Below the pieces are notes generated by a model. It did no database searches. It saw only the letters and a program-made list of their open reading frames with translations, and was not told the origin of the DNA. The position numbers were made by a program, and so were the translations under genes. 23,586 nt of DNA from Flavicella sp037132785 (GTDB taxonomy: Bacteria > Bacteroidota > Bacteroidia > Flavobacteriales > Flavobacteriaceae), in contig NZ_JBAHZZ010000020.1 of assembly GCF_037132785.1 (NCBI RefSeq), forward strand, positions 1 through 23,586. The letters are read 5' to 3'. Of this stretch, positions 17,148-23,586 are shown piece by piece (position 1 is the first letter of the stretch; every line of letters begins with the position of its first letter).

Positions 17148-17384
17148 TGTACGATGTCTAAAAAGGGAATATTTATTATTGTTTAAAATAAGGTAAGAGT
17201 TGGGTTTTGTGACTGTTAATAGTGCAGTAAATGCAAATAATGCCAAAGAGAAGGGGTTTAATCTTCTGTTTGTAATGAGAAATATTCTTTTAGGAGTCTT
17301 AACTGATAGTACCAAATAAATTTCAGAGTGGTTGATGCTAAATTTGAATTATTTTTTTCTTTAGATGAAATAAAAAATATTAGC

Positions 17385-17467
17385 ATAGCTTAGGTTATGG
17401 TTCTATTTTATATTGAAAGATGAATTAAAAAGAAACGAATTTAATACGTCATTTAAATGTCAAAATG
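17385..17467 (+). pseudogene. Second fragment of the decayed small gene (start region only)
   Basis: On the plus strand the ATG at 17420 is followed by AAT, a stop TAA, then codons for KETNLIRHLNVK. The relic at 7362 reads MNEKETNLMRHLNAK at the same place, so the third codon (GAA) has become TAA here. About 36 bases before the ATG also align (CATAGCTTAGGTTATGG against TATAGCTCCGCTACGG), and similarity ends soon after codon 15. Two independent matches, in the leader and in coding phase, support common origin. The two scraps lie in opposite orientation about 10 kb apart. Confidence 0.5.
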
Positions 17468-17521
17468 GTGTGAAATGACAATTAGGAATGTGATAGAATA
17501 AATTTCGCTTTATATAAGAGC

Positions 17522-17559
17522 AACAAAAAGCAGAAACTTTACAGTTCCTGCTTTTTGTT
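17522..17559 (-). terminator. Terminator downstream of the DEAD-box helicase gene
   Basis: The 12-bp arms AACAAAAAGCAG (17522-17533) and CTGCTTTTTGTT (17548-17559) are exact reverse complements. The stem continues past one mismatch with AACT/AGTT. It lies 17 bases beyond the helicase stop on the minus strand. Confidence 0.8.
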
Positions 17560-17576
17560 TATATAGATTAAGGCTC

Positions 17577-19442
17577 TTAGTCTCTTCTTCTTCCGAAACC
17601 AGAGCTTCTATCAGGTCTATCTGAACTTCTTCTGTCAGATCTATCTGATCTATCAGGTCTGTCTGAAGATCTTCTATCGCTAGACCCGCGATCTCTACGT
17701 CTGCTATCGTTTCTGTCAGATCTACCACCTTCTCTTCTGTCGGAGCGACCACCACCTTCATAGCGTCTTCCTCTACCTCTTCTTTCTTCGCTTCCTCCAC
17801 GACGATCGTTTCTTCTTCCTCCTCCTGAGCGTTTTTTCTTTTCAGTAACTTCAACATTTACACTACGACCGTTAAATTCAGCTCCTTGGAATGAGCTAAT
17901 TGTTTCGTCGGTAAAATTCTTGTCTAATTCAAAGAAAGAGAAAGTATCTAAGATTTCAATTTGTCCAATTTCAACATTGTTAGTGATTTCTTGCTCGTTT
18001 ATCAATCCTATTAATTTTCCAGGATTTAAGTTGTCCTTTCTTCCAAGGTTGATAAAGAAACGAGTCATGTTTTCATCATCTCTTGATTTTCCTCGGTCGT
18101 CAGATCTACTTCTTTCTGCTTCATTTAGGTCACGAGAGTTTGTGTAGTATTTTAGGAATTTATTGAATTCAACAGAAACAAATTTCTGAATTAATTCTTC
18201 TCTATTCAGTCCTTCTAGACTAGAATAAATACTCTCTAAATAGGTGTCAATTTGATCGTGATTAACTTCTGTTTCTTTAACGATGTTAATTAAACTGAAT
18301 AATTGATTCTTGCATATTTCTTCTCCAGAAGGAACTTCCTTCTTGGTAAATTTTTTATTTATTTTTCTTTCTATAGGGCGTAATCGACCCATTTCTTTAT
18401 TAGTAATTAGAGCAATTGAAATACCTTTTTTTCCTGCTCTTCCCGTTCTTCCACTTCTATGAGTGTAAGCTTCGATTTGGTCTGGTAATTTGTAATTGAT
18501 TACGTGGGTTAAGTTGCTTACATCTAATCCACGAGCAGCAACATCTGTAGCTACTAATATCTGTAAGCTATTGTTTCTGAATTTTTGCATAACCCCATCA
18601 CGTTGTGCTTGAGATAAATCTCCATGTAATGCATCTGCATTATAGCCATCTTGAATAAGGTTTTCTGCTACTTGTGCAGTCTCTCTTTTTGTTCTACAGA
18701 AAACGATTCCATAAACATCTGGATTTGCGTCACAAATTCTTTTTAATGCAGGGTACCTGTTTCTTTCTGTGACCACATAATATTCGTTAGTTACATTATC
18801 AGCTCCAGTATTCTTTTTACCTGCAGTAATTTCAATTGGGTTATCCATATAGTTTCTAGCAATAGATTCCACTTCTCTAGGGAATGTTGCAGAAAACAAT
18901 AGAGTTTGTTTGTTATCTGGAGTAACCTCTAATACTTGATCCAATTCGTCTTTGAATCCCATGTTAAGCATTTCATCTGCTTCATCTAAGATTAACCACC
19001 TTACGTTGTCAAGTTTCAGTGATCTTCTTTTGATAAGGTCAACTGTACGTCCAGGAGTACCAACAACAATTTGAGCGCCTTTATTTAGTCCTCTAATTTG
19101 GTCTTGAATATTTGCTCCCCCATAAACGGTAAGTACATTTACTCCTTTCATGTATTTAGAGAAATCTTGAATGTTTTTTCCAATTTGAACTGCTAATTCT
19201 CTGGTGGGAGATAAGATGATTGCTTGTGTTGATTTATTGTTAGCATCTAGTTCTTGCAGTACAGGTAAGCTAAATGCGGCTGTTTTTCCTGTTCCTGTTT
19301 GTGCAAAAGCTTTTAAATCCTGATTGGATGAAATTACTTGAGGAATAGCTTTTAATTGAATTTCAGAAGGTGTTTCGTATCCTAAATCGGTTAGCGCTTT
19401 AAGGATTTCGTCGTTCAATCCTAATTCTTTAAATGTAGACAT
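17577..19442 (-). CDS. DEAD-box ATP-dependent RNA helicase (DeaD/CsdA-like) with RG/RS-rich tail
   Basis: This RNA helicase unwinds short duplexes in ribosome assembly or mRNA turnover. The 621 residues contain all core motifs: Q motif about 3-33, AQTGTGKT 47-54 (motif I), PTREL 79-83, GTPGR 128-132, DEAD 153-156, SAT 184-186, VFCRTK about 247-252, ATDVAARGLD 298-307 and HRSGRTGRAG 328-337. A DbpA-type RNA-binding domain follows at about 459-535. The last about 85 residues are a disordered Arg/Gly/Ser/Asp tail with RSSDRPDRS repeated. The layout fits DeaD/CsdA-type helicases and cold-shock functions known from them. The gene is monocistronic, with its own promoter and terminator, and divergent from rpsA. 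I leave the symbol blank because several paralogues usually exist. Confidence 0.93.
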   Translation of the reverse strand: MSTFKELGLNDEILKALTDLGYETPSEIQLKAIPQVISSNQDLKAFAQTGTGKTAAFSLPVLQELDANNKSTQAIILSPTRELAVQIGKNIQDFSKYMKGVNVLTVYGGANIQDQIRGLNKGAQIVVGTPGRTVDLIKRRSLKLDNVRWLILDEADEMLNMGFKDELDQVLEVTPDNKQTLLFSATFPREVESIARNYMDNPIEITAGKKNTGADNVTNEYYVVTERNRYPALKRICDANPDVYGIVFCRTKRETAQVAENLIQDGYNADALHGDLSQAQRDGVMQKFRNNSLQILVATDVAARGLDVSNLTHVINYKLPDQIEAYTHRSGRTGRAGKKGISIALITNKEMGRLRPIERKINKKFTKKEVPSGEEICKNQLFSLINIVKETEVNHDQIDTYLESIYSSLEGLNREELIQKFVSVEFNKFLKYYTNSRDLNEAERSRSDDRGKSRDDENMTRFFINLGRKDNLNPGKLIGLINEQEITNNVEIGQIEILDTFSFFELDKNFTDETISSFQGAEFNGRSVNVEVTEKKKRSGGGRRNDRRGGSEERRGRGRRYEGGGRSDRREGGRSDRNDSRRRDRGSSDRRSSDRPDRSDRSDRRSSDRPDRSSGFGRRRD

Positions 19443-19505
19443 TTTGTATAAGTTATTGACTTACAAAATAATATCGCTACTTTGTCAGCCGTTGTTAAAA
19501 GTCTG

Positions 19506-19513
19506 CAAAGATA
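19506..19513 (-). promoter_or_regulatory. -7 element of the helicase promoter
   Basis: On the minus strand TATCTTTG (followed by CA) matches the Bacteroidetes -7 consensus and predicts a leader of about 60 bases for the helicase. Twenty bases upstream there is only TTA where TTG is expected, so the -33 element is weak. Confidence 0.5.
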
Positions 19514-19673
19514 GTTCTAATAGTTGCATTAATCTAAAGAATAGTGTTCTTTTTTGGCTTGATATTCTGTTGTCATGGTTTGAATATGGTTGTTTTCAGA
19601 TTGATAATCTGAAGGTGTGCTGTGTTTGTTTGTAATATGCTCATTTCTAGTGTCTTTTTACGTGTGTTATATG

Positions 19674-19704
19674 TTGTCGAAGTGAGAAATAAATACTAAA
19701 TTTG
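19674..19704 (+). promoter_or_regulatory. rpsA promoter (TTG-N20-TAAATTTG)
   Basis: TTG at 19674-19676 and TAAATTTG at 19697-19704 are separated by 20 bases and match the flavobacterial -33/-7 consensus. The predicted transcript starts near 19710, giving an untranslated leader of about 114 bases. Confidence 0.65.
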
Positions 19705-19722
19705 CAAACCTTTTTACGAGTA

Positions 19723-19792
19723 CGGATTTAAGAAGAGGAATTGATGTATGTTAACTAACATCTCTTATGGTTAATGTCGTTTAAAAAATCCG
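19723..19792 (+). promoter_or_regulatory. Potential structured leader of the rpsA mRNA
   Basis: CGGATTT (19723-19729) can pair with AAATCCG (19786-19792) as an outer stem. Inside it GATGT (19743-19747) can pair with ACATC (19758-19762) around a loop that itself holds ATGTTAACTAACAT. The structure lies fully within the predicted leader and ends about 30 bases before the start codon. E. coli S1 represses its own mRNA through leader structure; a similar role here is inference. Confidence 0.4.
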
Positions 19793-19823
19793 GTTAACAA
19801 TAGGATACAAATATTAAGACAAA

Positions 19824-21620
19824 ATGTCTGAAGAATTAAAAAACGAAGTTGAGGTTCAGGAAGTTCCTGCTGTTGAGACTGTAAATCCAGAACAATTTTT
19901 AGCAGATTTCGATTGGCACAAATACGAAGAAGGTATTGAGGTTGTTGATGAAGCTAAATTAAAAGAATTTGATGCTGCTTTAGAAGGAACTGTTGGTTTC
20001 GTAAATGAGTTAGATGTTATCGAAGGAACAGTAACTAGAATTACTGATCGTGATGCTATCATCGATATCAATTCAAAATCAGAAGGAGTTATCTCTTTAA
20101 ACGAATTCCGTTACAATCCAGGCTTAGTTGTTGGTGATGTAGTAGAGGTATTGGTTGATAGAAGAGAAGATGTTTCTGGTCAATTAGTATTGTCTCATAA
20201 AAAAGCGAGAGTAATAAAAGCTTGGGATAGAGTAATCAACGCACAAGAAACTGGTGAAGTAGTTAACGGATTTGTTAAGTGTAGAACTAGAGGAGGTATG
20301 ATTGTTGACGTATTCGGAATTGAAGCATTTTTACCAGGTTCTCAAATTGATGTTAAGCCAATTAGAGATTACGATCAATATGTTGATAAAACAATGGAAT
20401 TCAAAGTTGTGAAAATCAACCATGAGTTTAAAAATGTTGTTGTTTCTCATAAAGCTCTTATTGAAGCTGATATCGAGATTCAGAAGAAAGAAATTATTGG
20501 GAAGTTAGAAAAAGGACAAGTATTAGAAGGTATTGTGAAAAATATTACTTCTTACGGTGTATTCATCGATTTAGGTGGAGTAGACGGTTTGGTACACATT
20601 ACTGATTTATCTTGGTCAAGAATTAACCACCCATCTGAGGTAGTTGAATTAGATCAAAAATTAAATGTAGTAATCCTTGATTTTGATGACCAAAAAACAA
20701 GAATCCAATTAGGATTGAAACAATTAAATGCTCATCCATGGGAAGCTTTAGATGCTGAACTTAAAGTGGGTGATAAAGTAAAAGGTAAAGTAGTAGTACT
20801 TGCTGATTACGGTGCGTTTATTGAGGTTGAACAAGGTGTAGAAGGATTGATTCATGTTTCAGAAATGTCATGGTCAACTCATTTACGTTCAGCTCAAGAC
20901 TTTGTGAAAGTTGGAGATGAAATTGAAGCAATCGTATTGACTCTTGATAGAGAGGATAGAAAAATGTCACTAGGTATCAAGCAATTACATCCAGATCCGT
21001 GGACTGATATTACTAAGAAATATCCAGTGGGTTCTAAGCATAAAGGTACTGTAAGAAATTACACAAACTTTGGTGTTTTTGTTGAACTAGAAGAAGGAAT
21101 TGACGGATTGGTTTATATCTCGGATCTTTCTTGGACTAAGAAAATTAAACATCCATCTGATTTTGTATCAGTAGGTGATATTTTAGATGTTCAAGTATTG
21201 GAATTAGATGTTGAAAATCGTAAGTTAAACTTAGGTCATAAACAAACTCAAGACAATCCTTGGGATGGACATGAAGTGACTTATACAATCGATTCAGTAC
21301 ATGCTGGTACAATTAAAGAAAAAACAGACAAAGGTGCAATTGTAGAATTCGCAGATGGAGTTGAAGCTTTCGTGCCAGGTCGTCATTTAGAGAAAGAAGA
21401 TGGTAGTAAACTTGGAAAAGGAGATGCTTCTGATTTTAAAGTATTAGAATTTAACAAGGAGTACAGAAGAATTGTTGCTTCTCATACTGCGATTTTCAGA
21501 GCTGAAGAGGCTAGAAATATCAAAGCTGTAGCTAAGAAATCAGAATCTGCTGAAAAATCAACATTTGGTGATATTGCAGGTCTTGCTGACTTAAAGAAAA
21601 AAATGGAAGGAAAAGAATAA
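19824..21620 (+). CDS. rpsA: 30S ribosomal protein S1
   Basis: This mRNA-binding protein of the small ribosomal subunit helps position messages for initiation. That role is of special weight in Bacteroidetes, where Shine-Dalgarno contacts are largely unused. The 598 residues carry six S1 (OB-fold) domains at about 64-125, 144-209, 231-299, 316-386, 402-472 and 489-555. Domains 3-5 are the most canonical (SYGVFIDLGGVDGLVHI, DYGAFIEVEQGVEGLIHV, NFGVFVELEEGIDGLVYI). The N-terminal about 50 residues are acidic and would include the ribosome-attachment segment, and the C-terminus is charged. Length and domain number match full-size S1. It is a single-gene unit with its own promoter, long leader and terminator. 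Confidence 0.97.
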   Translation: MSEELKNEVEVQEVPAVETVNPEQFLADFDWHKYEEGIEVVDEAKLKEFDAALEGTVGFVNELDVIEGTVTRITDRDAIIDINSKSEGVISLNEFRYNPGLVVGDVVEVLVDRREDVSGQLVLSHKKARVIKAWDRVINAQETGEVVNGFVKCRTRGGMIVDVFGIEAFLPGSQIDVKPIRDYDQYVDKTMEFKVVKINHEFKNVVVSHKALIEADIEIQKKEIIGKLEKGQVLEGIVKNITSYGVFIDLGGVDGLVHITDLSWSRINHPSEVVELDQKLNVVILDFDDQKTRIQLGLKQLNAHPWEALDAELKVGDKVKGKVVVLADYGAFIEVEQGVEGLIHVSEMSWSTHLRSAQDFVKVGDEIEAIVLTLDREDRKMSLGIKQLHPDPWTDITKKYPVGSKHKGTVRNYTNFGVFVELEEGIDGLVYISDLSWTKKIKHPSDFVSVGDILDVQVLELDVENRKLNLGHKQTQDNPWDGHEVTYTIDSVHAGTIKEKTDKGAIVEFADGVEAFVPGRHLEKEDGSKLGKGDASDFKVLEFNKEYRRIVASHTAIFRAEEARNIKAVAKKSESAEKSTFGDIAGLADLKKKMEGKE

Positions 21621-21639
21621 TTTCTACATTTTATAATTA

Positions 21640-21673
21640 AAAAAGAGCTGTCTATTTTTAGATAGCTCTTTTT
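21640..21673 (+). terminator. rpsA terminator
   Basis: A 15-bp stem (21640-21654 with 21659-21673, core GAGCTGTCTA/TAGATAGCTC with one G-U pair) has a four-base loop and a 3' T-tract. It starts 20 bases after the rpsA stop. Confidence 0.9.
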
Positions 21674-21765
21674 GTTTACAGGATGTTTTATACTTGTTTT
21701 AGCCTCTTTGTCTTATGGCTGATAAATATAATTACTTTGATAGACGAGTAGTCGTTATTCTTTTC

Positions 21766-21773
21766 TATTTTTG
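21766..21773 (+). promoter_or_regulatory. Candidate -7 element upstream of the phosphoglucosamine mutase gene
   Basis: TATTTTTG matches TAnnTTTG and would give a leader of about 27 bases. The nearest TTG upstream (21737-21739) is 26 bases away, which is too far for the usual spacing, so support is weak. Confidence 0.3.
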
Positions 21774-21805
21774 TTTTTGAGAATGAATTTAATACAATAC
21801 TATAT

Positions 21806-23203
21806 ATGTCATTGATAAAATCAATATCAGGAATAAGAGGTACCATTGGTGGTTCTATAGGGGATAATTTAACGCCGCTTGATGCAGTGAAATTTGCAAG
21901 TGCCTATGGTACATGGTTGTTAGATAGAAATAAGAATATAAAAGAAACCTTGAAAGTTGTAATTGGTAGAGATGCGCGTATTTCTGGTAAAATGATAAGT
22001 AGTCTTGTCTCTAATACACTCATTGGTTTGGGGATTGATGTAGTGGATTTAGGTTTGTCAACTACGCCAACTGTAGAAATAGCTGTTCCGATGGAAAAAG
22101 CAAATGGAGGGATTATTATCACGGCATCGCATAACCCTAAACAATGGAATGCTTTAAAATTATTGAATGAACAAGGTGAATTTTTAGATGGAATTGAGGG
22201 TGATAAAATATTGAATTTGGCAGAGAATGATGCATATACATATGCAGAGGTCGATGACCTAGGAGTGTATACGAAGGATAAATCGTTTATTAAAAAGCAC
22301 ATTGATGCTGTGTTGGCTCTTGGTTTAGTTGATGTTGCTGCTGTTAAAAAAGCAAAATTCAAAGTAGTATTAGATGCTGTAAATTCGACTGGTGGAATTT
22401 TTATTCCTGCTTTGTTAGAGCGAATGGGAGTAGATTGTGTAAAGTTATATTGTGAACCGAATGGTGAGTTTCCTCACAATCCAGAGCCATTAAAAGAACA
22501 TTTAGAGGATATATCAAAACTTGTGGTTGCAGAAAAAGCACACTGTGGTATTGTTGTTGATCCAGATGTAGATAGATTGGCATTAGTAAATGAAGATGGC
22601 TCTATGTTTGGAGAAGAATATACCTTAGTGGCTTGTGCCGATTATGTTCTAGGAAAGTTAGAAGGAGGAAACACGGTTTCTAATTTGTCCTCTTCTAGAG
22701 CGTTAAGAGATGTGACAGAGAAACATGGTGGGTCTTATGCTGCAAGTGCAGTAGGGGAAGTTAATGTGGTCATTGCCATGAAGGAAACCAATACGGTTAT
22801 TGGAGGTGAAGGAAATGGAGGTGTCATTTATCCAGAATCTCATTATGGGAGAGATTCTTTGGTTGGTGTCGCTTTGTTTTTATCACATTTAGCAACGTGT
22901 AATATGTCTTGTAAGGAATTAAGAGATTCTTTTCCAAGTTATTTTATGAGTAAAAATAAAATACAATTAACACCTGGTTTAGATGTAGATAATATTCTTG
23001 AGAAAATGGCAGAAAAGCACAAATCTGAATATGTGAATATCATTGATGGTGTTAAAATAGATTTTCCAACCGAATGGGTTCATTTAAGAAAATCAAATAC
23101 AGAACCAATAATTAGAGTGTATACAGAAAGTAACTCTCAGGAAAATGCAGAGGCATTGGCTCAGAAAACGATTGAAGAAATAAAACAAATAGCAAGGTTG
23201 TAA
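21806..23203 (+). CDS. glmM: Phosphoglucosamine mutase-like alpha-D-phosphohexomutase
   Basis: This enzyme probably interconverts glucosamine-6-phosphate and glucosamine-1-phosphate on the way to UDP-GlcNAc for peptidoglycan and lipopolysaccharide. The 465 residues form the four-domain phosphohexomutase fold. The phosphoserine loop TASHNPKQWNALK has S108 as the phosphorylated residue. The metal loop DPDVDR is at 252-257, the sugar-recognition loop GEGNGG is at 334-339, and the phosphate-binding loop RKSNTEP is at 428-434. The sugar loop differs from the GEQSGH of E. coli-type GlmM and resembles the branch seen in Bacteroidetes and archaea. A phosphomannomutase/phosphoglucomutase role therefore cannot be excluded. 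It follows the rpsA terminator as a separate unit and is the last gene before the right-hand IS. Confidence 0.85.
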   Translation: MSLIKSISGIRGTIGGSIGDNLTPLDAVKFASAYGTWLLDRNKNIKETLKVVIGRDARISGKMISSLVSNTLIGLGIDVVDLGLSTTPTVEIAVPMEKANGGIIITASHNPKQWNALKLLNEQGEFLDGIEGDKILNLAENDAYTYAEVDDLGVYTKDKSFIKKHIDAVLALGLVDVAAVKKAKFKVVLDAVNSTGGIFIPALLERMGVDCVKLYCEPNGEFPHNPEPLKEHLEDISKLVVAEKAHCGIVVDPDVDRLALVNEDGSMFGEEYTLVACADYVLGKLEGGNTVSNLSSSRALRDVTEKHGGSYAASAVGEVNVVIAMKETNTVIGGEGNGGVIYPESHYGRDSLVGVALFLSHLATCNMSCKELRDSFPSYFMSKNKIQLTPGLDVDNILEKMAEKHKSEYVNIIDGVKIDFPTEWVHLRKSNTEPIIRVYTESNSQENAEALAQKTIEEIKQIARL

Positions 23204-23329
23204 AGGTGTTTAGTTGATTTTTTTGGCAGGCTCCTTTGGGCTTGTTTCTAATGACAATATCAAAATGTTCTATTTTTTAGGTTTGTATTTTCTTTGATTC
23301 TTAAATTCAAGTAATAAAGATCACAGAAT

Positions 23330-23333
23330 TTAA
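23330..23333. repeat. Candidate IS target-site TTAA next to right IS tip
   Basis: TTAA precedes the tip GACCGTTGCAAGG directly, as it does at the left copy. This fits the YTAR preference of the IS5 group. The matching duplicate beyond the element lies outside the window. Confidence 0.5.
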
Positions 23334-23586
23334 GACCGTTGCAAGGTACATGACAAAAACAAAGACCCAAACTTAGGGTGTAAATCATTGTTTGTTAGCT
23401 TATTAAGGCGTGTAATTTAAGTTATGAAACTACAAAGAACAGCTGCTTTTGCAGATAGCATTTGTGACTTACGTACAAGAAAGATAAAAGCTACATTTTT
23501 TAGTCAAATAAATATTCTTATCGATTGGGATCGCATTTCAAAAATAATAGACAAAGGACTATTCCAGGGGTAAAAGTGCCGTTGGT
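23334..23586 (+). mobile_element. IS5-like insertion sequence, right-hand copy (partial, runs off window)
   Basis: The element starts at the tip GACCGTTGCAAGGTAC, followed by a 90-base leader and a transposase start, and continues beyond the window edge. Its first 30 bases are identical to the left copy and the whole overlap is about 85-90 percent alike, with one indel in the leader. The two copies point away from each other. The encoded segment (FFSQIN, IDWDRISKIID, then GKSAVG in another frame) is typical of the N-terminus of Bacteroidetes IS5-family DDE transposases as I know them. Confidence 0.82.
23424..23586 (+). pseudogene. IS5-like transposase N-terminus with an early frameshift (cut by window edge)
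   Basis: From the ATG at 23424 the frame encodes 49 residues (MKLQRTAAFADSICDLRTRK, then FFSQINILIDWDRISKIIDK) and stops at TAA 23571-23573. From 23557 to the window end the +1 frame reads DYSRGKSAVG, which is the expected family continuation. The G at 23556 therefore looks like a one-base insertion after GACAAA. A sequencing error cannot be excluded. The catalytic domain is outside the window. Confidence 0.6.

Larger units (their letters stand above)
17113..17576. other. Gene-poor gap between rlmD and the helicase gene
   Basis: This 464-base AT-rich gap holds the rlmD upstream inverted repeat, the gene-relic fragment at 17385-17467, and the helicase terminator. A short open frame starting GTG at 17209 (36 codons) and a ten-codon one at about 17154 show no recognisable family and are not called as genes. 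No RNA gene is seen. Confidence 0.5.
19443..19823. other. Divergent control region of the helicase and rpsA genes
   Basis: This 381-base region contains the helicase -7 element, the rpsA promoter and a structured rpsA leader. The middle part (about 19530-19670) shows no feature I can support. Confidence 0.6.

Noticed and set aside
17209..17319. A 36-codon GTG-started frame (VTVNSAVNANNAKEKG...) in the gap after rlmD
   Set aside because: Short, weak start, no recognised family and no ribosome site. It could be another relic, but the sequence alone does not support a gene.
17510..17857. A 115-codon Glu/Asp/Val-rich frame overlapping the helicase tail
   Set aside because: It is an out-of-phase reading of the Arg/Ser/Asp repeat region of the helicase, which is clearly the real gene.
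21904..22583. Minus-strand open frames inside the phosphoglucosamine mutase gene
   Set aside because: Antisense shadows of a well-conserved enzyme gene.
23204..23333. Terminator after the phosphoglucosamine mutase gene
   Set aside because: I looked for a stem around CAGGCTCCTTTGGGCTTG but no pairing of adequate length forms.
1..23586. Composite transposon bounded by the two IS copies
   Set aside because: The interior carries core genes (alaS, rpsA, rlmD, glmM-like) in ordinary flavobacterial context, and the IS copies have diverged, so a mobile 23 kb unit is not credible.

Overview
The window looks like a piece of a Bacteroidetes chromosome, most likely from a marine Flavobacteriaceae member. 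The evidence is the low GC, a giant secreted protein with a type IX secretion (T9SS) sorting tail, TAnnTTTG-type -7 promoter elements, few Shine-Dalgarno sites, and the gene set itself. Species-level assignment is not possible from what I can see.

Layout, left to right. Positions 1-137 are the end of an IS5-like insertion sequence reading out of the window to the left. Next come a bidirectional terminator and alaS (minus). Divergent from alaS is a plus-strand block: an M23 peptidase overlapping a MerR-type regulator, a strong hairpin terminator, then a tight LemA / TPM / Bax1-inhibitor / TPM cluster that looks like one membrane-associated operon. Positions 7032-7545 hold a decayed small gene. 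Positions 7546-13797 (minus) encode a 2083-residue T9SS-secreted mosaic protein. After it come a vSGLT-like sodium/sugar symporter (plus), a shared terminator, rlmD (minus), a gap with a second scrap of the same decayed gene, a DEAD-box RNA helicase (minus), then rpsA (ribosomal protein S1) and a phosphoglucosamine mutase-like gene (both plus). The last 253 bases are a second copy of the same IS family, in inverted orientation, reading out to the right.

The intact genes are mostly core functions: tRNA charging and editing, rRNA methylation, RNA unwinding, translation initiation, cell-wall precursor supply and wall hydrolysis. The accessory content is the giant surface or secreted protein, the sugar symporter, the two IS ends and the two gene relics. 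Both window ends fall inside copies of the same repeat, so the window may be a whole draft contig broken at insertion sequences.

I did not find a convincing new defence, mobile or biosynthetic system. The most worthwhile leads are the inverted IS pair, the pair of related gene relics, the rpsA leader structure, the overlapping alaS/M23 promoters, and the LemA/TPM/Bax1 cluster.
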